From assembly GCA_946800325.1 (NCBI GenBank), contig OX326957.1:22631007-22695006 (forward strand): a DNA stretch of 64,000 nucleotides, written 5' to 3'. The notes beneath the pieces were generated by a model. That model made no database searches and was not told where the DNA came from. It saw nothing but the letters and a program-made list of their open reading frames with translations. The stretch is from Luzula sylvatica. Its lineage: Eukaryota; Streptophyta; Magnoliopsida; Poales; Juncaceae. A program made the translations under genes and the position numbers. Of the stretch, positions 33,540-46,813 are shown piece by piece; the stretch's first letter is position 1, and every line of letters begins with the position of its first letter.

Positions 33540-35640
33540 AAAATTAACAAAAAATAACAAAAATATTTTTTTAATTATTACATATGAAAATAGAAGGTTT
33601 TTTTTGGTAAAAAAAGAATAATATCATTCATGTGGGGTATTTGGAAATAAAAGTTTGTAGAAGGGGTTTGTTGAAGTTTACAAAAAGATATGAAATTTTT
33701 TTTAAATATTCGAAAAAATTAGGGGGTTAAAAATATACAAAAACACATAAGTGTGAACAATTAGACAAAAAACGTAGATTCAAATTATATATTAGAAAAT
33801 TTGAAAACATTACAGACTCGAAGACTCCCACGCAATTACACAGGAAAAAAAACTAGTAATAGTATAATTTTGTGCGATTTTGTGAATACAGGGTTGCATT
33901 GAGAATTTTACCTAAAAAACCAGAATATTTCTAAAATACAAAATAAATAAAAAAATTAGTCAGAATAAATTACCTAAAAAAAAATTAGTGATCCTTTCAA
34001 GTTAAATCATGACTTTGACTTCCGAAACGATAAGAAAGCTTTAATGTATTTTAAGAATTTTTAACAATAACGTTAATCATGCCCCTACTAGTTAATCTGG
34101 TTAGTTGTTTGATCAACATCAGATAGTCGAGCTGGTCCATTTTTATTATATATTATATATTTCAATTTGTAGATGTGCAGAATGACAAATTTATAAGAGG
34201 CCATTTATTACCCTGTCCATCAGATTTCACCGCAACATCCATTATATTCTGATTAACATGAGTCGTAATTTAACTATTAATTCATATGTAATTAAAATAA
34301 ATAATAATTTTTAATTAACATTGATTAATTATTACTCTGTTCATAGCTAATTGTCATGTTAATTAAATATGTTAATCAGAATAAAAAGAATGTGATGATA
34401 AAATGTGAGGGAAAATAAAATTTCCCAATTATAATGAGACGTGGATCCAATCATTATGGTTTGCTTTATCACCAATTGATTGTAATGACGGGAATCTCAA
34501 ATTTGTCAACAACTAGCCACAAGGAACTGACATTAGGTGTGAAAATTGATTTTTTTTTTTTTAAATATATCCTTATCAAAAGCTCAATTTGTGAAAATAA
34601 CTACGAAGTTCTACAATTTGCAAATGTAACTCAATTTGCAAATCTAGCTATGAAAAAGATTAGTCTTTCGCTAACCGAGGAGTCTCGCGAAAAAATTCAG
34701 AAATGAATTTGAATTGTTAAGAAGGGTTAATTGTCATCAAACAAGATCAAGAATTACAAATCCTGAATTTAATCATTCGTCAGACTCTCTGGCGAAAGAG
34801 AGTATGCATGCTTCTGACTTTCTTTGAGTTCCAGCAGACATTGGAAAGCAGGGTGATTTTTGAATTAACTCTCTTTCGCCCGACCCTTTGATGTAAAGAA
34901 AGAGAGTGTATTTACACCAGGTTTCTTTTTTCTCTTTTTTTCTTTTCTTTTCCCATCCTAAATTTTTCCTCTAACTCGAACATAGATCTTGACCTTGGTA
35001 TATACTCCAAAAAGATGTATTCTTCTTTCATGCAATATGCGGTAAGATTGTTTTTTTCGTTCATTAAGTAGTACAATTTATAATATTATATTTTCGTTCC
35101 ATTCAATTGGACAGTCCAAGCCTTTCTTGCCCAATTGGACACTTGAGTTCACAAAATTAAATTAAAAGGACCATTTAGTGGAGAATGGGAAGTGAAATGC
35201 ATGAAAATGGGTGACGGGGTTGTACTTGCAATACGATAATTCAAATTTGTACGTGCCAATCACATGAAAGAAAAAGATATTTTAGTGTTCAGTTGTCTTG
35301 GTGATTTAACTTTTGATGTCGCGATTGTATATATCATTTGATTTCTGACACAATATTATTTAGATGTATTTTGGTTTTTCTACGTAGTTTTCGTTTATCT
35401 TGGTACATTTTGGGATTTCTGTCATGATATATGGATTTTTTATTATACTACCAGAAATATTAAAAAGTCATGATACAATACTTGAACATAAGACTAGTAC
35501 ATAACCAATTTCAACATGAAATGAAATACAAGAACTAATATAAAAAAAAACAAACACTAACCAAGACAAACTAAATCGAAACAATTACAACAAAACACTA
35601 GTTATATACTCTGCCCCAAACTAAATCCAAACAATTACAG
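33540..35640. other. AT-rich spacer with a DUF247 upstream module copy
   Basis: No gene supported. 34000-34500 repeats the DUF247 upstream module (the GACTTCCGAAACGATAAG string and following 200 bp), but no DUF247 exon follows it directly. Motifs of TTTCGCCA / TGGCGAAA type occur at 34785-34875. Confidence 0.5.
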
Positions 35641-35776
35641 CAAAAATAAACCTAAACAAGAAATCTGCGATTCAATTTGTTCCACATCTTCGAATAAATT
35701 GGCTGGGAGATCGCCGAAGGCCTCGAATTTATCCATTTCGACCTATTTTGTGTAATCAAAATCGAGGTGCATACTC

Positions 35777-36701
35777 TGTTGGGTATCAGCGTCACTACCT
35801 AGCCCCGCGCAGCGGATTGAGGGGCACGGTCCGACCCGATCCCGAGGACCACGTCAACAACTCGAAAGTACGAATCATGAAATGTAACTAAATCCTATGA
35901 AATTAACTCTTGATTAATAGAGAATCATACAGCGTGAATTGATCACGGAGACGGGTTGATTCTTGCGTAGTTGATGATGTCCTTGCTTCCACTCCGGCGA
36001 CACGCACGTGTCACGCCCGCGCGATTCGACACCTTACTCGAAGCTCCGGTTTGTCGTATACAACCAGAATTTCTCCGATTTGTCTCCAACCTTGCTCGAT
36101 CTTGCTCTTGGTTGATCACTCAAGAGAATCTCAGTTAAGATTCCTCTACTCGTATCCACCTCGAGCTCGCGTCTTTCGGTTACGCGTGATTCGCCTAAAA
36201 TCAACGTAAACTTGCTCAAATCTTCAATCTCTAATGGAGCTTCTTCTCTCAACTTGTCCATCAAGTTTTTCTCTTCTCAGATCTAGAATGGCCAGAGAAA
36301 AAGAGAGAGAGAGAAATTTCTCAAATCTTATAATCAAAGATTCCATGAATGGGACGTCATGACACACGATATGGTGCGTCGTGACGCACGTGTCACTAGT
36401 ACTAGATCTAGTCCTTACAATGGTGCTCCGTCATGACGGATATGACTGTGCGTCTTGACGCACCACCGTCATTACCACTGGATGGTGTGTCATGACGGTA
36501 TACTCACAGATTGGCCTACACAGAAATACATTATTGTGCGTCATGACGGACCAGATGGTGCGTCATGACGGACTATGTAATTTCTGTCATATTTGCATAA
36601 TCTTATTATGCATCCAATCGTTCTGACGAACGCGTATGTTCATATATCATATATCCTCATGTGTACAATCTACTAGTTGATCTGTAACTGTATTTCCTTC
36701 A
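35777..36701. mobile_element. Solo LTR, family B, TSD TACTC
   Basis: 925 bp, TGTTGGGTATCAGCG to ATTTCCTTCA, flanked by perfect TACTC repeats (35772-35776 and 36702-36706). It has several TGACG palindromes (36360-36575). Related to 9029-10001. Confidence 0.92.
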
Positions 36702-36706
36702 TACTC

Positions 36707-37340
36707 AATTCTCCGCGTCATTCTCGTCCTGAAATTTCCTTCTTACACAGTTCGTCATCCTTGCTCCATCGAACTTATGAGGCATCGTTTCGGATTGGTT
36801 TTTTGCACCACTAATAGTACTCACTTATTGTCTCTCCATGGGTTTTACGTACAATTCAACAATAGGCCATGGATAATTGCTAGATTTAGTGAATTGTACA
36901 ATTGCAATGAATCACTTGCATTCGTCATTGGGATGAGGGAAAAAAAACTATTCCACGTTTTTTAGATATTCTAGGATATTTTCCATTAATTTTCAAATCC
37001 ATGTGATCCGCTAATCATTGTAACGATAAATTTCACATAATAACCCGTCCAAATTCGTAAATAGATATAGTGGTATTATTTTTGGCATTACACCCTCGTA
37101 TATGGAACCACTCTCATTTTTGCAATCATTTTTCCATAATAAAGACAAATTGTTACGTCAATTTTTTGGAATTGAGAAGACGAAGAATAAGAAGAAGAGT
37201 AACAAGAACAAGAACAAGAAAAAGAGAGAGGAATGCAATGAGCCAGAATATGAAATATGCAACCCTTTAAATATAACTCGAAATGAATGAAGCAAATTAA
37301 CCCTATATCCCGAACCATACTACATTGATTTGACCAAATT
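36707..37340. other. Spacer with short open frames, no recognised gene
   Basis: Short ORFs occur on both strands (for example 36777-36965 plus and 37088-37318 minus) with no family motif. A Lys/Asn-rich AAGAAGAAG stretch at 37180-37230 is low complexity. Confidence 0.4.
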
Positions 37341-37370
37341 AACCCTATACCCTACACCCTACACCCTGAG

Positions 37371-38940
37371 CCCCCGTTTGGATGAGGGATAAGGAGAGGA
37401 TAACTTGACTTATCCCTCTATTCCTTGCCAAACATACAAGGTGTAAAAAGGAATAAGATGAGATAGGGATAACAAATATGAATAAGGCTATCACCACAAA
37501 AAGTGGTGATAAGGCTATCCCTCAAATTTTTTACCAAACTACCCTCACACATATGATTATTATAATAATATAATATAAAATAAAATAATAAAATAATAAT
37601 ATAATAATATAATAATATAATAAAATAGTAAAATAATAAAATAGTACAATAAAAATAATAATATAATATAATATAATATAATATAATATAACATAATACA
37701 TTATGTTATAATATAATACAATATAAGATATTATAATATAATATAATTATATTATATTATAATATAATATAACATAATATATAATATAATATAATACATT
37801 ATAATATAATATAATATAATATAATATAATACAACATATTATAATATAATATAATATAATATAACATAATAAATTACAATATATATAATATAATATAATA
37901 TATTAATATTATATTATAATATAATATAATATACTATAATTATATTATATTATAATATAATATAATATAATATATGTAATAGAATATAATATAATACATT
38001 ATAATATAATATAATATAATATAATTTAATATATTATATAAATATAATAATATAATATAATATATTTATAATATAATATAGTATACTATAATTAAATATA
38101 ATATATTTATAATAATAATTATTAAATATAATATATTATAATATATTATAATATATTATAATTATAGTATATTATATTATATTATAATATAATATAAATA
38201 TATTATATTATATTATATATATTATAATTTATTATGTTATATTATATTATATTATATTATAATATAATATGTTATAATATAATATGTTATATTATATTAT
38301 ATTATATTATATTATATTATATTTATAATATATTTATTATTATAATATAATATAATATATTTATTTATAATATATTATAAGTATAATATAATTAAATATA
38401 ATATATTTATTTATAATATATTATAAATATAATATATTTATATTATAATATAATATATTTATATTTATATTATAATATAATATAATATAATATAATACAA
38501 TACATTATAATATAACATAATATAATATATTATGATATAATATAACACAATTATAATGCATTATAATATAATATAATATAATATAGTACGTTATAATATA
38601 ATACAATATAATACAATTATAATTTTATATAATTTAATATTATATAATATTATTTATATAATTTAATATTATATAATATTATACAATATAATGTAATATA
38701 ATATAATATAAGACAACCTAATAATATTATAATATTTATCTTTTAAACATATTAATTTGAAATTTATAAGAAAAAGGGTATTTTGGTCATTTCAAAATAT
38801 TCTTTTTTATATCAATACTATCCCAAAATTTATCCACACAACCTTACCAAACACCATTCTAAAGTTTAGGTATAAATAGGGATAACTCATTATCCCTCAA
38901 ATAATTTATACCCACCTTATCGTCTTCCCAAACGGAGCCT
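37371..38940. mobile_element. TIR element expanded by TATAA-type repeat
   Basis: The left end reads GCCCCCGTTTGGATGAGGG and the right end, inverted, GGCTCCGTTTGGGAAGACG; both continue to GATAAGG. This CCGTTTGG-type terminus is common in plant MITEs. CTGA occurs at both borders (37368-37371 and near 38938). Inner flanks retain matching parts (37380-37550 and 38760-38930). The core is almost pure AT repeat. Confidence 0.65.
37555..38735. repeat. About 1.2 kb imperfect TATAA-type microsatellite
   Basis: Near-continuous ATATA / TATAA repeats with interspersed ATT units. It carries multiple self-complementary blocks, so assembly length should be treated with caution. Confidence 0.9.
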
Positions 38941-39130
38941 GAGTCTATAACCATACACCCTGAATTGTACTATATTGATTAGACCATACATCATATATCA
39001 TAAACTCTATACTCTGAACCCTACTTTGTTAATTAGACCATACATGTTATATCGAACCATATTCCCCTAGACACCGAACCATACTATGTTGATTAGACCA
39101 TACATTCTTTGTCCCGAACCCTATAACCTT
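38941..39130. repeat. Degenerate about 54-bp minisatellite
   Basis: Repeats around TGATTAGACCATACAT occur at 38975, 39030 and 39085. A related unit (TTGATTTGACCAAATTAACC) lies at 37325 on the other side of the TIR element, so the element probably inserted into the array. Confidence 0.6.
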
Positions 39131-39860
39131 ATAAGATAAATCCTAATTATTTTTTACCACTTTTTTTTAGTTCATGAAATTTCAAAAAAGTGTTTTTTGA
39201 CACCTACTTGAACACATTTCAGACCTCGGATGAGCATTAAATTTGCCAAAAAATATTTAAGTTGTTGTACTTCATACGATTTACAATTTCATCTTAAACA
39301 AATTTTCTAAATTTCAACCTATCATCGCCAAAACCTATATATGAATGAGTACAAAACATAAAACTGAATTTTTTTTGCCAACCCTCTTGGCGAAAGAGGA
39401 GAAATAGGGAAAATATTTTCGAAAGAGAGACCAATTGGTCTAAATACAATCAGTACGTACAGGGTTGACAAATCGTGAATTTGTTGTCTTTCACCAACCT
39501 CTTAAGTCTTAACAACCCAAATCCATCTGTATATTCTTTCGCCAACCTCCTGACGAAGGAGTAATCTTTTTCGCCAACCTCCTGACAAAAGAATTTGATA
39601 AGGTTACATGTAAAAAATAATGGTGAAAATTGTGCATCATGCTATAACAAACGGAAAGAATTACATGTTAAAATTAGGATTAGTAGAGCCAGTCTGGATT
39701 TTTATGGTTGTCCCAACCCAATATAGCATGTTATCCTATATTATCAGATAACCAAAAAATAAATAATTTAAAATTAGAAAAATAAATTTGTAATTATATT
39801 ATTTTTTAAAACAATTAATTTCATCGTTTTAGCTTATAATTCCGAAATACGATTGAAAAA
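39131..39860. other. AT-rich spacer
   Basis: No gene seen. Two copies of TTTCGCCAACCTCCTGAC are at 39538 and 39570, with an inverted relative at 39385. Confidence 0.4.
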
Positions 39861-40930
39861 ATAAACTAATTTTGTCCCAAAATACTTTTTCTTTATTAAT
39901 TCAGCACACTCTATATATGAAAGTTTGCAAAATAAGTTTTAATCTCAATACTCTATTTGTAATAAGTACTAGGAGTTACCCTCGCTCTGCTTCGTGGGGA
40001 CACAAAATAAATATACGATGCGAGATTGTTATTTTTCTTTCACAGTTTGTATTTTTAGAAAATTATAAAAAAAGATATATCATCTTCTACTTTTGTTATG
40101 GAATTATGAAATGGTCATACAGTGTATTTTAAATTTCATAGAAGATAAGTTTTAATTTTGTAGGTGTGACTTGTGAGGTTACTTAAAAATTTTGGTTCAT
40201 ATTTTTTTCTAAATTTTATAATGATATACATGACTCATTATACTAGACATGTGCTATTATTATTTTATTTTAAATAACAATATTATATACACTATAATTT
40301 TAATGATGAGAATAAATTTTTTTTCAAATAGAGCTAACTTGTTAATTCCCGTGTAGATATTTTGAAATGAAAATTATTATTTAATTTTTCTTACAACAAA
40401 GTAGAAAAATATATGTTTTGGGAGCATAAATACTTTTCTAGAACTGCGTAAACACTATACTATGAATTTATTTATATATATTAAAATTAGTATTATTATG
40501 AATTTCTTAGATATTAATATTATATTAAAATACAGTACAAATTTATTTATATATTAAAATAAGTATTAATATGAATTTATTTACATAGTAAAATAGTATT
40601 GATATGAATTTATTTAGATATTCTTAGTAAATTTATATTATTTGCAAATTATTGTGTCTCCTTACACGATCGGCTATAAAAATTATTCAACACCAAATTT
40701 TGCTCGTTATTGTGACTCGTGACACGATTGACAACAAAAAAAATAAAACATAAAATAAAAAATAACACATGTCATGTTATTGTTCATTTGGTATTATTGT
40801 GACTCGTTACACGATTGGCTACACAAATTAAGAAACACTTAATATTGCTCATTATTGTGACTCGTTACACAATTGGCTACAAAATCATATAACATAAAAT
40901 CAAAAAATGGACACGTGTCGCCGTCTTATG
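39860..40930. repeat. Dispersed repeat, copy 1
   Basis: 40195-40930 matches 62745-63420 in the same orientation, including GGGAGCATAAATAC, repeated TGAATTTATTTA units, and repeated GTTACACGATTGGCTAC units. The family is unidentified and shows no coding potential. Confidence 0.65.
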
Positions 40931-41449
40931 TATTTGGAAAATTTTAATATACTATAGTATAAAATATAAAATATAATTATTATAATATATTATAATAGTA
41001 TAATTGGAAATAGTTATAATATCATGTAAGATATTGTACATACATTTATAAGTTTTTCACTTGTATACATATTATGATATTTAACTAAAATTCAAGAAAT
41101 TAAAGGACGTGAAATATTTTATCTTTTATTGATTACTTGAATTTTGTTTATGCGTACATAATATTTTTAATATACTTAGAAGATATTTTGTTATTCTTTC
41201 TAATAAAAATTGCAAGAAATAATAAAGGAAAAATGACGATATACCATTTCTACATTTGCGATAAAAAATGAAGAAAATAATAAATTGAAATAACATGTTC
41301 ACAACATTACAACATAACAGTTACAATAAATTGAAATATTCGCTACATAACGGTTTTGAACTCTTTATATTCAGAATATTAACATGATTTAAAAATATTC
41401 AAAGAACCAAAAAAAAAATTTCATAGAGAAGATTAGATAAAAAAAAAGA

Positions 41450-41640
41450 AAAAAAATGCAGAACCCGGGTTTTGAACTCAAGAGCTAATGCAAAGTGAAG
41501 GATTGAATCATTGAAGCCAAGGAAAAACAACCAACTGCAATTAAACTATTTATTAGATGTGAGAATTGAGGTATCGAACTCGGGACCAACACGTAAGTGG
41601 GGAATTGAGGTTAGTGTAATCAACCAACTGTGCTATGTTT
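41450..41640 (-). mobile_element. Possible SINE-like tRNA-derived heads
   Basis: Read on the minus strand, 41560-41640 has box A-like TAGCACAGTTGGTTGA and box B-like GAGTTCGATACC. A second weaker pair lies at 41465-41545 (GCAGTTGGTTG and GAGTTCAAAACCCGGG). No A tail or target duplication was found. Confidence 0.35.
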
Positions 41641-41642
41641 AA

Positions 41643-42122
41643 AGTATTTGTAGCATATAGAACACCTGTCCAACATTCATTTGTCTTGCGATGCAAAACA
41701 GGATACTCACGATCGATAACTCGCAAAAAAGAGGTTGGATAATGGTAAATCGATGCCCTTTATGCCTCAAATCCAGTGAAAGTGTACTTCATCTGACTTA
41801 TGAGTGTGTGTTTAGCCAAAAAACGTGGAGATTACTCAAGAGAGATAACAAACTCAGCAAAAATCTAAGCATAAAAACTGAATCGCTCTTTCAGTCAGAT
41901 CTGCTAGATCGCGATACATCTCAAATCCAAAAGCAATTGTTTGCGATATATCTGTTCGTTATATGGAGAGAGATGTTCGAGATCCTTCACAGATAAAATA
42001 AAAACCGAAGATGATCTAGCGAAAGAAATAATAGAAGAAAAACAGAAGTATGAAAAAGCAAAAAGAGAGAAAAAGCAACGAAGAGAGAAACAAAAAGTAA
42101 GAAACGCAATATGATAGAGCAG
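41643..42122 (+). pseudogene. LINE 3' fragment (zf-RVT and charged tail)
   Basis: An open run (41691-41996) reads LQNRIL-like MQNRILTIDN, then GWIMVNRCPLCLKSS and SVLHLTYECVFSQKTW, the C-terminal zf-RVT pattern of plant LINEs. It continues to LFAIYLFVIWREMFEI. A frame change near 41990 leads into a Lys/Glu-rich tail ending at a TGA near 42114. RT is absent, so it is a 5'-truncated insertion. Confidence 0.75.
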
Positions 42123-42700
42123 GGGAACTTACCAGGAAAAATAGAAGGAAGAAGAAGAAGAAGAAGGAAGATGATGAAGGGAAGAAGAAGAGACGAATGA
42201 AGAGAGAGAAAGAGGAAGATAGATATGGAAGAAGTGTGTAGAAGCGGCGCGATGTATACGAGGCGAGAGATTTGTGCTAGGGTACGAAATTGGGCTGGGC
42301 TGCGATTTTATATTACTTGTATATATTATACTAGGATTTGGGCTGAGGATTTTAGTAATAGCCCAGATTATTTCATTTTTCTTGCAATATACCTTTTTTT
42401 TAATACAAAGCTAATGTATAGGATAGATTTTAAATAGGGGTATATGTACAAAAAAATATAATTTGAGTTTCTTTTTTAAATGAAAAAATTTGGAAGGGGG
42501 TGTACAAACCCTCTCCAATTTCCTCTTCTTCTTTTTTTAGAACACCTGTCCAAATTTCGTACAAACTCTATATTTTTAATGTTTTTAATTCTTATAGTAT
42601 AATGTGAGCCAATACTCTTGTTATGTGATGTATTATGAAATACATGGACAGTAAAATATTTGGTACTTGACATATTCACGTGTATCAAAATTTCCAAAAT
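42123..42700. other. Spacer before DUF247 copy 2
   Basis: GAAGAAG-rich stretch (42140-42220), then AT-rich DNA. No gene supported. Confidence 0.4.
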
Positions 42701-42793
42701 CAAACCTACCCTATATATAGATGCCATTGAGCTCCTTACACACTAAAGCCAAAAACAAATTAGAGGTGCAAGCTTTTGTTTTCTTTTTATGTG

Positions 42794-44402
42794 ACGGAAG
42801 AGATAGAAGTTGATCTGGAACGAGGTTCTTCTTCTAAGATAGAAGAGTTTGGTCCGGAACAAGGTCAGAAAATGGAACATCAAAAAGGTTCCAAACTTAA
42901 CTAATGAACTTGTTTTTATCGCTAGAAAGATGTTTGATTTGTCCAATAGAAAGTACTTACATAGCCATAATATAAACTAACCGGTCTCATATTAATTTTT
43001 CTAGATGCAGATGATAGCTTGATGAATTGTATGCGTAAAAGGCTTGAAGCATTACCGGAAGAGGGTGAACAAAGGAGCACTATTTTCCGGGTTCCCGAAA
43101 TCATTCGAAAGAGTAGGCCACACCTATTCGAGCCTGCTGTTGTTTCTATCGGCCCATATCACCGGCACAAAGCACATATGCGTGGTACCGAAGAAAAGAA
43201 GTGGCCACTTCTTCGAGATTTTCTTGCCAAAACAGAGAACATTAGTTTGGAGACCTGCATTACCGAAATGAAGGCGTTAGATGGGTCCTTTATTTATTCG
43301 AAACAAAGCACATATGCGTAAGTACTATTACGAAACTATTAACATGGATAGTGATGCATTCGTCGAGATGATGATGTTGGATGGGTCCTTTATTATTCAA
43401 TTTTTGTTGTTTGACGAGGAAGGGTCAGAAATTAATACACCTTTTGAGGATGCTGGTTGGAATGCTATTATGATACCAAACGACTTGATCATGATCGAGA
43501 ACCAAATCCCTTTATTTATTTTAGAGAAGATGTGTTTTTATTTATATGGCGAAACATTTTCTTCCGAGGATTTGGAATGTATGGCTAGTCAATTGGCAAC
43601 ACCAGAATTAATTTCAACCAAGCTCCCAACACCACCTAAGGAAATCTATCATTTGCTCCATCTCTGTCACCAATATATAGTCCCAACTGACATGTTTGAT
43701 CTTGAACCACCAATTAATCATGATAAAAGTTAAAACACAAAAGCATAGTTATCTTTGCCCCTCTTGGTTGCCCAAACGACCAAAAGTGCTGAGTAAGACA
43801 TGCTTTAACCTTCAAAAGAATCACAAGCCAGACCCGAGTTGGTCCCCATGGTCGCTTCCATGTGCTACAGAGTTACAGGAAGCCGGAGTTCAGATTAAAA
43901 AAAAAAATCGGCATGTCATTTTACAGACGTAACCTTCCGATCAGGGGTACTGGAGATCCCAGCTCTTCGTATTGGAGACGAAGAACTTGTCATTATAATG
44001 AATCTTGTGGCCCTAGAGCAAGGATTCCCAAAAATGCCTCAACTAATCTCACCATACTGTACGTTCATGGATGCAATAGTGAACACGGCAAACGATGCAA
44101 CGATACTTCAACGCCTGAATATAATTGACAATATGTTATCTGGTGAAGAGGAAGTAGCCCTTTACTTCAACCAATCATGTCAACATGTCAATACAGAGTG
44201 TGACCACTACCTTGCTGAGTTGTTTAAGAAAATAAATGAGTATTGCAACAAAAAAAGGCATAGAAACAGGGCAAAGTTGATGCGAGATTATTTCGGCAAC
44301 CCTTTGTCCATGCTCTCCCTCGGCGCAGCAATCTTTATTATTCTTCTCACCTGCACGCAAACCATTTATGCCATATTCGCATACCACCTCCCTCCTCGTT
44401 GA
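42794..44402 (+). pseudogene. DUF247 copy 2, broken
   Basis: Same layout as gene 1: exon 1 42794-42887, intron 42888-43004 (normal CTAG acceptor), exon 2 from 43005. The start codon is ACG where gene 1 has ATG. Family motifs are clear: IFRVPEIIRKSRPHLFEP, LIMIENQIPLFILEKM, LPCATELQEAGVQIKKK, NTANDATILQRLNIIDNM, and a C-terminal hydrophobic segment ending in YHLPPR. Damage: a filler-like insertion near 43283-43310, a frameshift near 43730, and a frameshift in an A run at 43895-43906. TATA (42711-42720) and poly(A) signal (44539-44544) remain. Confidence 0.88.
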
Positions 44403-44689
44403 TCGCTTCATGTCCTTGTTGATTCTCATTATTTCTTTGTACTTTTGTTTTTCATTTTTTTGGTTTTGCTTGGGTGTGTACTTGCTCTTGTTTATTTTTT
44501 TTGAAAATCTTCGGTGTTGTAAATGTATTTTTGGTACCAATAAATTGTAATTGTGTTTGTGCTTAAACGTATTTGCTTGTGTTACTTTTCTATATGTCTT
44601 GAAATATTCTTTGAATTTTCTTATGTGTTGAATTATGGACTGAATGTTGGCTTGAATTTTATGGTTGCGAAGGACTAGAACAAGTATTT

Positions 44690-45214
44690 CTTGGATTTGA
44701 GTAAAATCTGACTTTTTTAGTTCAAACGGTTCGGTTTATTCGGATACCGAACCGAACCGGTCGAATTTGATTTAATTGGTTCGATTTTATTTGGTTCGAT
44801 TCGGTTAAAAAAATGATATTGTTCGGTTTATTCGGTTCGGTTCGGTTTTGGAATTTCGAAAACCGATTAAACCGAATGACATCACATTTTTTATATTTTT
44901 TTAATATGTTAATATTAAAATATAATAATGATGATATTATAATCTTATAAATTAATTAATATTTATTTATAAATTTTGTATATATAAAAATATAATTTTT
45001 TTTTTTTAGTTAAAAATTATTTTTTTTTTTACTCGGTTCAACCGAATAAACCGAATTGCCGAATAACAATTCAGTTTCTTCTGTTCGGTTTTTAATCGGT
45101 TGAAAAGTTAAAAGGTTCGGTTCGGTTTGAATTTTGTTCGATGCGATTTAAATCGATTTGGCCTTATTCGGTTTGGTTTCAACCCAACTGACCGAATGAA
45201 ACCCCCCCTACAGT
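44690..45214. mobile_element. CGGTTCGGTT-rich MITE-like element
   Basis: Dense GGTTCGGTT / AACCGAACC motifs lie at both sides (44730-44880 and 45030-45190) around an AT-rich core. Read inverted, the right border begins TAGGGGGGGTTTCATTCGG, like termini of plant hAT-type MITEs that start TAGGGGTG. Left terminus and target duplication are unclear. Confidence 0.45.
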
Positions 45215-46430
45215 ATGTAGTACGTTTTGAGCTAAGAAAAAGAATCTCACATTGTTGGGCTGGCCAGTCAGGACTCGGACTCTGGAGCACTCATGAATGA
45301 GCCCCAATTCCTAAAAAATAAAATGTAATAACTATAGATGTTAAATGTAAGAAACTGAAAAATAACTTCCCGCACTAGGAGCACGAGAGTAGTCATTAAG
45401 CAACATAAAAGAATGCGAGAATCATATTATATGAACTCTTCTCCTTTTCTTTGTCCAAATCACGCTCCTTTCTTCTTCTAGATCAGCTCGACTATCTAGC
45501 CTATTGTCGTCTATTAAATAGTTCATATTAAACTGATGATTTGGCTTCTATAAAAACAATTTCTTGTATGTCCCTCCTAAGACACAAAATATCAAATTTG
45601 TCCCTGGAAAATTACAAATATCAAATATATCCTTTCAAAACCAAAAAAACCATCAAATTTAACTTTACGTAGTTCAAAATTTTGAAATTTATCCTTGTAA
45701 AACTAATACTCTATCAAATTTATCTAAATTGTTAACTAATCATCCAACCAAATATAATTTAAGCTCCTAACTCTAATTAAGTCATTAAATAAAAATTAAA
45801 ATGACAAAAATATCCTTTAAGTTCTTAATAACAAGGAGATGTTTTCTGCAGTCCGTGATTGGAGGGAGAAGAAGAAAGATTGCCGAATGAAAGCTTCAGG
45901 CCTCCTCCTCCAAAGTAATGAACACCTTCTCCTCTAAAGTAATGAACTCCTTCTTCTCTTTAGACATGCTCATCTAAAGATGAAATGAAAACTGAAAATA
46001 GTAAGCAAAATGAGATGAAATCGAAGCTGAAACTAGCAAGCAGATGAAATCGTTCTCACTGGCGAGGCAAATTGGTGCTATATGGAGAAATTAGTGAGGC
46101 TGGGAGAGGCCGGCAATGTTCAATTGGCTGTCCACGGTGACGATCTTCGCCAGATCTTGTTCTAAGCTTCGCCAATGTTAAGAAGACTTTCTCCATGGTT
46201 CAAGAAGCTTTGTCATGGAGGTGGATCTCGTGATGGAGTTTAGAGGGATAAATTAGATGGACCATGGAGATGGATCTTCGTGATAGAGCTTGGAGGTGGA
46301 TCCTCGCCATGGTTCTGAAGTTGGATGGAGCTTGCCAGGGTTCCTCGTGAAGATAGCTTATTGGCATTTACGGAGTAAATTAGTCATTATACTCATTTTC
46401 TGTTAAGTATAACGGATTAGTTCAGATTAA
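45215..46430. other. Spacer, no recognised gene
   Basis: 45550-45760 has repeated phrases of the ATATCAAATTT type. 46180-46330 is rich in GGATCTTCGTGATGGAG-like phrases. Nothing supports a gene. Confidence 0.4.
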
Positions 46431-46444
46431 ACTAACTAACTTTA

Positions 46445-46465
46445 CTCCCGCGCCATTGCGCGGGG
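46445..46465 (-). mobile_element. Helitron-like terminal hairpin
   Basis: A 7-bp stem, CCCGCGC with GCGCGGG, and 4-base loop at 46447-46464. Plant Helitrons carry such a hairpin just before a CTRR terminus, but no CTRR was found at the usual 10-12 base distance, so the assignment is weak. Confidence 0.3.
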
Positions 46466-46813
46466 CAGAATATTTTTTTTTTTTTCGATTTTGTTGGTTT
46501 AAATAATTGGTACTTTGTGTTTTTGATGATTTTGTTTTGCTTTGTGTTAGCTTAGTATTTTTTTTGTGCTGAGGCAAGAAATGTTGTAAGCTTTTTTTTA
46601 GCTTGTTTGAAATGAGATTGTGTAAATACATAGGAGTATTCTGAGTAGCATACACGGTCGTATATACGTAATAGATAAGAGGGTATTGCAAGCAAAAGAT
46701 ATAAAATATTTCTTCCGATATGGGTCCGACAATTTGGGTGAAACGAAAACGAAACTGCGGCTTGCTTTCTGACCTGGTGACCTCTCACAGGAGTTAGGAT
46801 TCTCAACATCGCC

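Noticed and set aside
36707..36965. Coding exon interrupted by the family-B solo LTR at 35777
   Set aside because: Minus-strand frames on both sides of the LTR do not join into one open frame when the LTR and one TACTC are removed.
37343..37371. Telomeric repeat
   Set aside because: CCCTACA-like units are too few and imperfect and belong to the local minisatellite.
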